DNA of 64,000 nucleotides, taken from assembly GCF_016313185.1 (NCBI RefSeq), contig NZ_CP066218.1:4960001-5024000 (forward strand). Direction: 5' to 3'. Under the pieces are notes generated by a model. It made no database searches. It saw only the letters and a list, made by a program, of their open reading frames with translations, and was not told the origin of the DNA. This DNA is from Mycolicibacterium baixiangningiae (GTDB lineage Bacteria > Actinomycetota > Actinomycetes > Mycobacteriales > Mycobacteriaceae). Position 1 is the stretch's first letter. Each line of letters opens with the position of its first letter. Of the stretch, positions 53,071 through 61,659 are shown one piece after another. The translations under genes and the position numbers were made by a program.

Positions 53071-55314
53071 ATGACCAGGGGAATGCTTCCGCCGAGCGTC
53101 GAAACACACGAGCGTTTGCTGCAGGATCACGACGCCGTGGTCGAACAACTCATCGCGGCCGACGCCGTGCTCGTCGCATTGGGGCGGTCCTCCTCGGCCG
53201 CCGACACGAACGCCGTGATGGCCACGGTGGCACACAGCGCCCAGCGCTTGTGCCGATGCCAGGGCGTGTCGGTCTACCTGCTGCACGGTGACGAATTCGA
53301 ACTCGCGGCGACGGTCGGTCTTCCGCCCGAGTACCGCACCTACGTCGACGCCCACCCGCTGCGCAGGGACCGCGAGACGATGGCGGGCCGGGTCGCGATC
53401 GACCGGCGCGTCGAACAGGTCACCGACGTCCTCACCGACGCCGGCTACGGCCGCCGCGACGTGCAGCAGCTGGCCGGATCGCGGACCGTGATCGCCGCAC
53501 CGCTGATCCTCGACGACGAGGTGGTAGGAGCAATCACGTTGTTCCGCACCGAAGTCGAGCCGTTCGACGACCGCGCCACCACCATGCTGCAGCGTTTCGC
53601 GGCCCAGGCCGCCGCCGTGGTGCGCAACCTGCACCTGGTGCGCGCACTGGGCGGGCGGCAGAAGGAACTCGCACGCAAAGTCGAACAGCTGCAAGCACTC
53701 AACGCGGTCGGTGAAATCGTCAGCTCGACCCTCGACCTCGACGAGGTGCTGTTCAAGATCATCCTCAACGCCGTGCGGTTCGCGGGCTGCGACGGCGGCT
53801 CGATCATGGAGTTCCTCGACGACGAACGTCGCTTCGTCGCCCGCACCACCTACCCCAGCAGCCCGGCACTGTTGGCCGGCTTGCGCAAGCTCCACATCGG
53901 CTTGGACGACACCCTGGTCGGCCGCGCCGCACGGCAGGGCCGCCCGCAGGGGATCCCCGATATCGCCGAGGTGGACCGAGACGTTCACCTCGAGCTGCTC
54001 TATCAGGACGGATGGCGTTCGGTACTAGCCGTTCCGGTGCTCCGCGACGGGCAGATCATCGGCGTCATGGTCGTCCGGCGCAAGACATCCGGCGTCTTCG
54101 CCGACGACCTGCTCGACTTCATCGAGACCTTCGCGAGCCAATCCGCGCTGGCCGTGCACAACGCTCGTCTCTATCGCGAACTCGAACGCAAGAGCGCTGA
54201 ACTGGAAGTGGCCAGCGACCACAAGTCGGACTTCCTGGCCAGCATGTCCCACGAGCTGAGAACCCCGCTCAACGCGGTCATCGGATTCTCAGAGGTGTTG
54301 CTGCAGAGGATGTTCGGCGATATCAACGACCGCCAGGAAGAGTACCTGCGGGACATCCTCAACTCCGGTAAGCATCTCCTCGAGTTGCTCAACGAGATCC
54401 TTGACCTGTCGAAGGTCGAGGCGGGCCGGATGGAGCTCGAACCGTCGGTGTTCACGGTCGGCGGGGTCATCGAGCACACCATCGCCCTTGTGCGGGAGCG
54501 GGCGGCCCGGCATGCGCTCACGCTGGCCGTCGCCATCGATCCCGAACTGGATCTCATCGAGACCGACGAACTGCGGTTCAAGCAGGTGGTGCTGAACCTG
54601 CTGAGCAACGCGGTGAAGTTCACCCCGGACGGCGGACACATCGAGGTCAAGGCCGAACAGACCGGCCAGTCCCTCACCGTCACCGTGACCGACGACGGTG
54701 TGGGCATTCCACCCGAGGACCAGCAGCGCATCTTCGAGGCGTTCCAGCAGGGGCGGCGGGGACCGGCGCGCGAAGAGGGCACCGGCCTCGGTCTCACCCT
54801 GTGCCGCCGGATCGTCACGCTGATGGGCGGTGTGATGTCGCTGCGCAGCGAGGTCGGCGTCGGGAGCACCTTCAGTTTCACGGTTCCGGTTCAGCACACC
54901 GGCGCGGCGGCGGTCAACGCCACCACCGACGGCGCAGATCCGATCGTCGTCGTGATCGACGACGACCGCCGGTCTCTCGACCTGCTGACCGCCTATCTGG
55001 ACGGTCAGGGGGTACGGGTCGTGTGGGCACGGGACGGCAGAGACGGACTCGACACCATCCGTCGGCTGCACCCGCTGGCGACCCTTCTCGACATCCGGTT
55101 GCCGGGCATCGACGGATGGGCCGTGCTCGACGATCTGCAGACCGACCCCGAGACCAGGCCCATGCCCGTGATCATCGTGTCGATTCTCGACGAGAAGGCC
55201 CGCGGCCTGGCGGCCGGCGCGACGGACTACCTCACCAAACCGGTGGGGCGTGACGACCTCCTCGACGCCCTGAGGCGGGTGCGCGTGCTGCCCGTCGGGA
55301 ACGCGGGACGCTGA
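53071..55314 (+). CDS. Hybrid sensor histidine kinase with tandem GAF domains, 747 aa
   Basis: Soluble sensor kinase. Residues about 45-190 (SVYLLHGDEFELAATVGLPP, then TVIAAPLILDDEVVGAITLF) and about 225-370 (GGSIMEFLDDERRFVARTTY, then VLAVPVLRDGQIIGVMVV) are GAF domains. A HisKA box follows with phospho-His in FLASMSHELRTPLNAVIGF, then HATPase motifs (NLLSNAVKFTPDG, DDGVGIPPEDQQRIFEAF, GTGLGLTLCRRIV). The C-terminal receiver (about 628-745) has VVIDDDRRSLDLL and phospho-Asp in TLLDIRLPGIDGW. No membrane helix. ATG 53071 has GGGGAGG upstream. It is the first gene of a coupled four-gene operon. Confidence 0.94.
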   Translation: MTRGMLPPSVETHERLLQDHDAVVEQLIAADAVLVALGRSSSAADTNAVMATVAHSAQRLCRCQGVSVYLLHGDEFELAATVGLPPEYRTYVDAHPLRRDRETMAGRVAIDRRVEQVTDVLTDAGYGRRDVQQLAGSRTVIAAPLILDDEVVGAITLFRTEVEPFDDRATTMLQRFAAQAAAVVRNLHLVRALGGRQKELARKVEQLQALNAVGEIVSSTLDLDEVLFKIILNAVRFAGCDGGSIMEFLDDERRFVARTTYPSSPALLAGLRKLHIGLDDTLVGRAARQGRPQGIPDIAEVDRDVHLELLYQDGWRSVLAVPVLRDGQIIGVMVVRRKTSGVFADDLLDFIETFASQSALAVHNARLYRELERKSAELEVASDHKSDFLASMSHELRTPLNAVIGFSEVLLQRMFGDINDRQEEYLRDILNSGKHLLELLNEILDLSKVEAGRMELEPSVFTVGGVIEHTIALVRERAARHALTLAVAIDPELDLIETDELRFKQVVLNLLSNAVKFTPDGGHIEVKAEQTGQSLTVTVTDDGVGIPPEDQQRIFEAFQQGRRGPAREEGTGLGLTLCRRIVTLMGGVMSLRSEVGVGSTFSFTVPVQHTGAAAVNATTDGADPIVVVIDDDRRSLDLLTAYLDGQGVRVVWARDGRDGLDTIRRLHPLATLLDIRLPGIDGWAVLDDLQTDPETRPMPVIIVSILDEKARGLAAGATDYLTKPVGRDDLLDALRRVRVLPVGNAGR

Positions 55315-55688
55315 TGGCCGCGCGCATCCTCGTCGTCGAGGACAACCCCCTCAACCTCAAGTTGATCAGGGACGTGCTGCGGTTCCAGGGATACGACGTG
55401 ATCACCGCGCGGTCCGGCGAGGAGGGCGTCGCGTTGGCGACCGGCGACGCACCCGACCTCATTCTGATGGACCTGCAGCTGCCGGGTATCGGCGGCTACG
55501 AGGCGCTGGAACTGCTGCGCGGCGACCCCCGCAGCCAAGGCGTCCCGGTGGTCGCCGTGACGGCCTTCGCCATGAGGGACGACCGCGAGCGGGCGATCGC
55601 GGCCGGCTTCGACGGCTACATCGCCAAACCGATCAGCATCATCGCGTTGCGAGAGCAGCTGGCCCCCTTCTTCACCCGGCGGACGTGA
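55314..55688 (+). CDS. Single-domain response regulator (DivK-like), 124 aa
   Basis: A stand-alone receiver: ILVVEDNPLNLKLIRDVLRF (acidic pocket), LILMDLQLPGIGGYEAL (phospho-Asp), VVAVTAFAMRDDRERA (Thr) and GFDGYIAKPISIIAL (Lys). It has no output domain, so it relays phosphate or acts by binding a partner, as DivK does. The ATG overlaps the kinase stop (TGATG), and its own stop overlaps the next ATG. Its natural partners are the hybrid kinase before it and the receiver-cyclase after it. Confidence 0.95.
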   Translation: MAARILVVEDNPLNLKLIRDVLRFQGYDVITARSGEEGVALATGDAPDLILMDLQLPGIGGYEALELLRGDPRSQGVPVVAVTAFAMRDDRERAIAAGFDGYIAKPISIIALREQLAPFFTRRT

Positions 55689-56812
55689 TGGCCGACCAGA
55701 TCACGATCCTCGCCGTCGACGACCAACCCCAGAACCTGCGGCTGCTCGACGCCGTCCTGAGCCCGCACGGCTACCGCGTGGTGCCCGCCATCTCGGGCGA
55801 GAAAGCGCTCCACGAACTATGCGAATCCGACGTCGACCTCGTCCTGCTCGACATCGTGATGCCCGGTATGGACGGACACCACGTCTGCCGGCGCATCCGC
55901 CAGGACCCGAAGACCGCGTTCCTGCCGGTCGTCATGATCACCGCCAGCGGACAGCAGGAGAAACTCGCCGCCCTGCTCGCCGGCGCCGACGACTTCATCA
56001 GCAAGCCGTTCGACCAGGGCGAGCTACTCGCGCGTGTCGCGTCACTGGCGCGGCTCAAGCGCTACCACGACACGATCAACCGGCAGGCCGAGGAACTCAG
56101 GCGCTGGAACACCGAGCTGGAGGACAGGGTGGCCGCCCAAGTGCGCGACCTCGAACGCGTGGGCCGGCTGCGGCGTTTCCTGTCCCCTCAGCTCGTCGAC
56201 GTGATCATCGACTCCGGGGAGCAGGACTTCCTGGCCAGCCACCGGCGAGAGATCGTGGTGGTGTTCTGCGACCTGCGCGGCTTCACCCCGTTCGCGGAGG
56301 CCAGCGAGCCCGAAGAGGTCATGGGTGTGTTGAACGAATACCACCAAGTCCTCGGAAAGCTCATCTTCGAATACGAGGGCACGCTGGAACGGTTCACCGG
56401 CGACGGCCTGATGGTGTTCTTCAACGATCCGTTTCCGGTCGACGACGCTCCCGAGCGCGCGTTACGCATGTCGCTGGCCATGCGCGACGACGTCCGCGTG
56501 CTGGCCGAAGGGTGGCACCGGCGCGGATACGACCTTTCGATGGGAGTCGGGGTCGCGCAGGGGTTCGCCACCCTGGGGCGGATCGGATTCGAGGGGCGGT
56601 TCGACTACGCCGCGATCGGCAGCGTCACCAACCTCGCCGCCCGCCTGTGCGGCGCGGCCGGACCCTGGGAAGTCCTTGCTTCCCAACGCGTCTACCACGC
56701 GGCCGAGCCGGCTGTGCTCGGCACGGAGATCGGCGCGCTGGAACTCAAGGGGTTCAGCCGCCCGGTCCGGGTGTTCGACGTCACTGACACCGGCGATCAT
56801 CGAGAAAGGTGA
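55688..56812 (+). CDS. Receiver domain-class III nucleotide cyclase fusion, 374 aa
   Basis: Residues about 1-125 form a receiver (ILAVDDQPQNLRLLDAVL, phospho-Asp in LVLLDIVMPGMDGHH, Lys in FISKPFDQGELL). A coiled coil follows (RQAEELRRWNTELEDRVAAQ). Residues about 180-345 form a class III cyclase with metal Asp residues in VVFCDLRGFTPFAEAS and ERFTGDGLMVFFNDP, and NLAARLCGA with the transition-state Asn and Arg. The residue usually Lys for adenine selection is Arg (ERFTGDG), so cAMP versus cGMP output is uncertain. ATG 55688 or GTG 55685. Phosphorylation presumably gates cyclase activity. Confidence 0.93.
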   Translation: MADQITILAVDDQPQNLRLLDAVLSPHGYRVVPAISGEKALHELCESDVDLVLLDIVMPGMDGHHVCRRIRQDPKTAFLPVVMITASGQQEKLAALLAGADDFISKPFDQGELLARVASLARLKRYHDTINRQAEELRRWNTELEDRVAAQVRDLERVGRLRRFLSPQLVDVIIDSGEQDFLASHRREIVVVFCDLRGFTPFAEASEPEEVMGVLNEYHQVLGKLIFEYEGTLERFTGDGLMVFFNDPFPVDDAPERALRMSLAMRDDVRVLAEGWHRRGYDLSMGVGVAQGFATLGRIGFEGRFDYAAIGSVTNLAARLCGAAGPWEVLASQRVYHAAEPAVLGTEIGALELKGFSRPVRVFDVTDTGDHRER

Positions 56813-56817
56813 AACCC

Positions 56818-58395
56818 ATGGCCGTTTCGGAACTGGCGGAATCGCAGAGCCAACCGACGCTGTCCGAACTCGACGAGGCGGCCCGGCAGGGCCGATTCGA
56901 GGCCCTCCAGGCCAGGATGCAGACCGTTTGGGACGCAATGAAACTCGACCTGGAGGACGAATCGGTGGTCATCGTGCCGTCGGTGTCCGTGACGCAGCCG
57001 GTCCCCGGGATCGTCTCGGCCTTCGAGGAGCGGTTCCTGTTCCTGCTGCTGTTGCTGCGCCAGCCGCGGCTACGGCTGATCTACGTGACGTCGACACCGG
57101 TTGACCCGCGAATCGTCGAGTACTACCTCGCGCTGCTGCCCGGCGTGATCCCCAGCCACGCATTGGCGCGGTCGACCTTCGTCTCCATCGACGATCCGTC
57201 GGACCGCCCACTCGCCGACAAGCTGCTGGAGCGGCCCCGGCTGCTGGCGAAGATCGCCGCACACATCCCGAATCGGCAGCGGTGCCATCTCATTCCATAC
57301 AGCACGACCGCGGCCGAGCGCGACATCGCCCTGACCCTCGGCATTCCGATGTACGGTGCCGACCCCCGCCTCGCCGACCTCGGCAGCAAGACGGGCTGTC
57401 GTCGCCTGTTCGCCGAATGCGGTGTCACCCACCCGCTCGGCGCTCAGGGATTGCACAACCTCGAAGAGGTGGCGGACGCGATCGCCGGCATGCTGGCGGT
57501 ACGGCCGTCCATCAGGGAGGTGATCGTCAAGACCAACGAGGGTGTCGCGGGTGCGGGGAACGCTCTCGTCGATTTGACCAGGATCACCGAGCTGCCTGCT
57601 GACGAGCGGCGTCCGGCCATCGCCGCGGCGGTGCGCGCCATGCGTCTGGAGTCGCCGAAGGTGCCGCTCGAGGCGTATGTGGAGAAGTTCGAGCACGGCG
57701 GCGGCATTGTCGAGGAACGCATCGTCGGCGAGGAACTGCGCAGCCCGAGCGTGCAGTTGCGGGCCCGGCCGGACGGCAGCGTCGAACTGCTGTCGACGCA
57801 CGATCAGCTGCTCGGCGGCACCACCGGACAGAGTTTCCTCGGCTGCCTGTTCCCTGCCGACCCGGCTTACTCGCGACTGATCAGCGAGCCCGCCCTGCGC
57901 ATCGGCGAACGGGTGGCGGCGGCCGGCGCGCTCGGGCGCTTCGCGATCGACTTCGTCGTGGTCAAGGACGAGACCGGCGCCTGGTCGACCTACGCGATCG
58001 AGATCAACCTCCGCAAAGGCGGGACCACCCATCCGTTCCTCACGTTGCAGTTCCTCACCGAGGGCTCCTATGACAGTGCGAGCGGACGGTTCCTCACTCC
58101 GCAGGGCCAAGAGAAACATCTCGTCGCCACCGACCACCTCGAGTCCGCCGGTCTGCGTGCTTTGTCGGTCGACGACCTGTTCGACGCCGTCGCCCGTCAC
58201 GGGATGCACTTCGACCAGTCGAGCCAGACCGGCGTGGTCTTCCACATGATCAGCAGCCTCAGCGGATGCGGCCGGGTCGGCATGACCGCCGTCGGCGACA
58301 CCGCGACGGACGCCATGGCGCTCTACCAACGCGCGCAGCACACCTTGCTGCAGGAGGCGGCGGCCGCCGCCCGGGAGACGGCGCTTCCCGGGTAG
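56818..58395 (+). CDS. ATP-grasp protein, peptide ligase PGM1-related, 525 aa
   Basis: Long ATP-grasp protein resembling the PGM1-type peptide ligases first described in pheganomycin biosynthesis. A pre-ATP-grasp N-domain has VSVTQPVPGIVSAFEERFLF, YVTSTPVDPRIVEYYLALLP and NRQRCHLIPYSTTAAERD. The ATP-grasp part follows: EVIVKTNEGVAGAGNALVD, then LEAYVEKFEHGGGIVEERIV, and YAIEINLRKGGTTHPFLTLQ with the metal Glu-x-Asn. ATG 56818 has AAAGG nearby; GTG 56809 overlapping the cyclase stop is an alternative. No precursor peptide gene is visible. Its coupling to signalling genes suggests a regulated ligation reaction. Confidence 0.85.
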   Translation: MAVSELAESQSQPTLSELDEAARQGRFEALQARMQTVWDAMKLDLEDESVVIVPSVSVTQPVPGIVSAFEERFLFLLLLLRQPRLRLIYVTSTPVDPRIVEYYLALLPGVIPSHALARSTFVSIDDPSDRPLADKLLERPRLLAKIAAHIPNRQRCHLIPYSTTAAERDIALTLGIPMYGADPRLADLGSKTGCRRLFAECGVTHPLGAQGLHNLEEVADAIAGMLAVRPSIREVIVKTNEGVAGAGNALVDLTRITELPADERRPAIAAAVRAMRLESPKVPLEAYVEKFEHGGGIVEERIVGEELRSPSVQLRARPDGSVELLSTHDQLLGGTTGQSFLGCLFPADPAYSRLISEPALRIGERVAAAGALGRFAIDFVVVKDETGAWSTYAIEINLRKGGTTHPFLTLQFLTEGSYDSASGRFLTPQGQEKHLVATDHLESAGLRALSVDDLFDAVARHGMHFDQSSQTGVVFHMISSLSGCGRVGMTAVGDTATDAMALYQRAQHTLLQEAAAAARETALPG

Positions 58396-58523
58396 GCACC
58401 GCTGCCTCGCCGATTCCCGCCCGGCTGCGCCGTTCACCTGGCAGCCTGGGCACGTGCGGCGCCCTGACAGCCCAACGACGTGCGGAAATGACGCTCTCCC
58501 TTTCAGGGGGACTCGTTACCAGT

Positions 58524-58529
58524 TACGAT
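58524..58529 (+). promoter_or_regulatory. Possible -10 box (TACGAT) for the molybdenum hydroxylase operon
   Basis: The 208-bp gap 58396-58603 contains CGTTA and TAACG arms around CCAGTTACGA (58514-58533), with TACGAT in the centre fitting TANNNT. It would give a leader of about 70 nt. Weak: no good -35 was seen. Confidence 0.3.
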
Positions 58530-58603
58530 AACGGCACTCTTGCTGGCGCCCGTGACCGACCACTTACGCGCAGAAGCAATCCGACGGAATGGAGCGATCA
58601 CCG

Positions 58604-60964
58604 ATGACCGACACCGTCGCCACCCGGTACTCGGGCACCCGCGTCGCCCGCGTCGAGGACAATCGCCTGCTGACCGGTCGCGGCACCTTCGTCGACGACA
58701 TCCAGCGCCCGGGGATGCTGCATGCGTGCTTCGTGCGCAGTCCCTTCGCCCGAGCCCGGATCACGCGCGTCGACGCGACCGCCGCTCTGGCGATGCCCGG
58801 CGTGTACGCGGTCTACACCGCCGACGACCTCAACGGTGACGCCGTCGAGGCCTGGCACGCCGTGACCGGTAAGGACATTGTCGACACCCCGCGCCCGCCG
58901 CTGGCCGAGGGCGAGGTGAAATTCGTCGGTGACCCCGTCGCGCTCGTCGTCGCCGAATCCCGGTACCTCGCCGAAGACGCCGTCGACGCCGTCGAGGTGG
59001 ACTACGAACCCTTGCCCCCGGTGGCCGATTTCCGCACCGCGGTGAACTGCGAGAACGTCGTTCACGAGCAGTACCCGGACAACGTGGCGGGCGGACTCGG
59101 CGGCGCACCGCCGGACGAGGAGACCTTCTCGTCGGCGGCATGTGTGGTCAGCGAGAACGTCTATCAGCAGATGTACGTGCCGGTCCCGATCGAGACCCGC
59201 GGCATGGTGATCGAATGGGAAGCCACCACAGGCGAATTGACGCTGTGGGCGTCCACGCAGACACCGCACGAGCTGCGCGCGTTCACCGCCCGGCTGCTCG
59301 GCATCCCGGCCCAGAAGGTCCGGGTCATCATGCGCGACACCGGCGGCGGTTTCGGACAGAAGGTCGTGCCGATGCGCGAGGACATGGTCATCATGCTCGC
59401 CGCGCGCAAAGTCCCCGGTGCGCTGAAGTGGATCGAGGACCGGCGCGAGAACCTGATGTCGGCCGGCCAGTCCCGCCACGTCGACGGCACCGCGCGGATG
59501 GCATTCGACGACGACGGCACCCTCCTCGCCGTCGACATCGACTTCAACCAGGACGTCGGCGCGTATCCCACTCCGTACCCGGTGCTCACCACCGCGGCGA
59601 TCGGCATGTTCTTCCCCGGGCCGTACCGCGTCCCGAAGGCCAGCTTCAACTACAAGACGGTGTTCTCCAACACCGCAGGCCTGCACGCCTACCGGGGCCC
59701 GTGGCAGTACGAGACGCTGGCACGCGAGATCCTGCTTGACATCGCCGCCCGCAAGCTCGACATGGACCCGATCGAACTGCGCCGCAAGAACATCCTGCGC
59801 GGGGATGAGATGCCCTACTTCAACCCCAACGGCATGCCGTACGACCACGTCGCACCGGCCGACACCTTCGAACAGGCCGTCAAGATCCTCGACCACGAGG
59901 GCTTTCGCAAGGAGCAGGCCGAAGCGCTCGCCCAGGGTCGCTATATCGGGCTGGGGTTCTCGGCATACATCGAACCGACGGGCGCGGCGACCGGCCACCT
60001 GGGCACCGAGGGGTGCACGATCCGGATGGAGCCGACCGGCAAGATCAATGTCTACGTCAACGGCGGGTCGACGGGAAACAGCCTGGAGACCACGGTCATT
60101 CAGCTCACCGCCGACGCGCTGGGCGCCGACATCGACGATGTGGCGACGATCCAGGGTGACACCGCCGTCACGCCCTACGGTGCGGGCACACAGGGCAGTC
60201 GCAGCGCCCCGATGACGGCGGGCGCGGTCAACGAGGCCGGCACCATCCTGCGGGCCCAACTCGTCCGCATGGCCGCGCACCGGCTCGAGGTCACCGAGGA
60301 CGAGATCGAACTCGGCGGGTCGCAGGCGTATGTGCGCGACGACCCGTCGAAGAGCGTCAGCTTCGCCGACATCGCCTACCGGGCGCACTACCAGCCCGAG
60401 CACCTTCCGCCTGGAGGAACAGCCACCCTCGAAGCCACCGCACGCTTCACCTCGATGGCGATGATCCACTGGGCCAACGCCACCCACGCCTGCACCTGTG
60501 AGGTCGACGTGGAGACCGGCCAGGTGACGCTGACCCGCTACATCGTCAGCGAGGACGTCGGCCCGATGATCAACCCGAACGTCGTCGAGGGCCAGGTGGC
60601 CGGCGGCACGGTGCAGGGCATCGGGGGCGCACTGCTGGAGAGCCTGGTCTACGACGCCGACGGCAACCCTTTGTCGTCGACGTTCGTCGACTATCTGCTG
60701 CCGACGGCCACCGAGGTGCCGCCGATCGAATTCGGCCACGTCGAGATCCCCGGCCCGGGCGTCGGCGGCTACAAGGGCGCCGGCGAGGGTGGCGCCATCG
60801 GCGCCACACCGGCGGTCATCAACGCGATCAACGACGCGCTCGCCCCGCTGGGGGTGACCGTCACCAAGCTGCCCGCCAGCCCCGCGACCATCGTCGAACT
60901 GCTCGAAGGCTCCGGAGGGCTGGAGCGAAGCGACCGGGGAATCAAACCAAGAGAGGACCACTGA
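58604..60964 (+). CDS. Xanthine dehydrogenase-family molybdopterin-binding large subunit (CoxL-like), 786 aa
   Basis: The large Mo-cofactor subunit of a three-subunit hydroxylase. It starts at ATG 58604 (MTDTVATRYSGTRVARVEDN), with RGTFVDDIQRPGMLHACFVR typical of the family. Mo-cofactor motifs are RDTGGGFGQKVVPMREDM and YKGAGEGGAIGATPAVINAI, where Glu in GEGG is the catalytic base. The active-site loop reads LHAYRGPWQYETLAREIL, unlike the AYRCSFR of true form I CO dehydrogenases, so this is not a CO dehydrogenase by that criterion. It likely hydroxylates an aromatic heterocycle or aldehyde. Confidence 0.93.
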   Translation: MTDTVATRYSGTRVARVEDNRLLTGRGTFVDDIQRPGMLHACFVRSPFARARITRVDATAALAMPGVYAVYTADDLNGDAVEAWHAVTGKDIVDTPRPPLAEGEVKFVGDPVALVVAESRYLAEDAVDAVEVDYEPLPPVADFRTAVNCENVVHEQYPDNVAGGLGGAPPDEETFSSAACVVSENVYQQMYVPVPIETRGMVIEWEATTGELTLWASTQTPHELRAFTARLLGIPAQKVRVIMRDTGGGFGQKVVPMREDMVIMLAARKVPGALKWIEDRRENLMSAGQSRHVDGTARMAFDDDGTLLAVDIDFNQDVGAYPTPYPVLTTAAIGMFFPGPYRVPKASFNYKTVFSNTAGLHAYRGPWQYETLAREILLDIAARKLDMDPIELRRKNILRGDEMPYFNPNGMPYDHVAPADTFEQAVKILDHEGFRKEQAEALAQGRYIGLGFSAYIEPTGAATGHLGTEGCTIRMEPTGKINVYVNGGSTGNSLETTVIQLTADALGADIDDVATIQGDTAVTPYGAGTQGSRSAPMTAGAVNEAGTILRAQLVRMAAHRLEVTEDEIELGGSQAYVRDDPSKSVSFADIAYRAHYQPEHLPPGGTATLEATARFTSMAMIHWANATHACTCEVDVETGQVTLTRYIVSEDVGPMINPNVVEGQVAGGTVQGIGGALLESLVYDADGNPLSSTFVDYLLPTATEVPPIEFGHVEIPGPGVGGYKGAGEGGAIGATPAVINAINDALAPLGVTVTKLPASPATIVELLEGSGGLERSDRGIKPREDH
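60922..60942 (+). repeat. 21-bp GC-rich motif near the end of the CoxL-like gene (copy 2)
   Basis: GGAGCGAAGCG then ACCGGGGAAT, one mismatch from the copy at the cyp51 start (37840-37860). Here it lies in coding sequence, 25 bp before the start of the CoxG-like gene, and encodes part of a poorly conserved tail. Confidence 0.7.
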
Positions 60965-60966
60965 CC

Positions 60967-61659
60967 GTGGAGCTGAACAACGAATTCCGGGTCGCGGTGC
61001 CCGCCGCCAAGACCTGGGAGGTGCTCACCGACGTCAATCGGGTGGCACCCTGCCTGCCCGGCGCGACGCTGCTGTCGGTCGACGGCGACGAGTTCACCGG
61101 CGCGGTCAAGGTCAAGGTCGGTCCGATCACGGTGTCCTACAACGGCGTTGCCGCGTTTCAGGAGAAGGACGCCGCGGCGCGGCGGGTGGTGCTCAAGGCT
61201 TCCGGCAAGGAGACCCGCGGAAACGGCAACGCCTCCGCGACCGTCACCGCACAACTCAAGGACGAGGGCGACGCCACCCACGTGGTGATCAACACCGACC
61301 TCACCATCTCGGGTAAGGCCGCCCAGTTCGGCCGCGGTGTGCTCGCCGACGTCGCGACCAACCTCATCGGCCAGTTCGCCAAGGCGCTCGAGGCCGACGT
61401 GCTCGGCGATGCCCCGACGGCGACGACGGCACCGACTGCGGAGGCGGCCGCCGCGGCGTCGCAGCCCGCCGCGGGTGATTCGCTCGACCTGCTCAAGGTG
61501 GTCGCGGTGCCGCTGGCGAAGCGCTTCGCGCCGGTCGCGGGCGCAGTGGCCGCGGGCGCCGCTGCGGGCTTCCTGATCGGCCGTCGCCGCAAGCGCGCGC
61601 CGGCGGCGGTGCTGGCCGAGGATCTGCAGGCCGCGCTGGCCCGGCTGCTGTCGTCATGA
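60967..61659 (+). CDS. CoxG-like SRPBCC protein with C-terminal membrane anchor, 230 aa
   Basis: Residues about 1-145 form the CoxG/SRPBCC fold: MELNNEFRVAVPAAKTWEVL, TDVNRVAPCLPGATLLSVDG, VKVKVGPITVSYNGVAAFQE and DLTISGKAAQFGRGVLADVA. A Pro/Ala-rich linker leads to a hydrophobic helix (VAGAVAAGAAAGFLIG) and a basic tail (RRRKR). CoxG proteins help recruit molybdenum hydroxylases to the membrane or deliver hydrophobic electron carriers. The GTG start lies 2 bp after the large-subunit stop. Confidence 0.93.
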   Translation: MELNNEFRVAVPAAKTWEVLTDVNRVAPCLPGATLLSVDGDEFTGAVKVKVGPITVSYNGVAAFQEKDAAARRVVLKASGKETRGNGNASATVTAQLKDEGDATHVVINTDLTISGKAAQFGRGVLADVATNLIGQFAKALEADVLGDAPTATTAPTAEAAAAASQPAAGDSLDLLKVVAVPLAKRFAPVAGAVAAGAAAGFLIGRRRKRAPAAVLAEDLQAALARLLSS

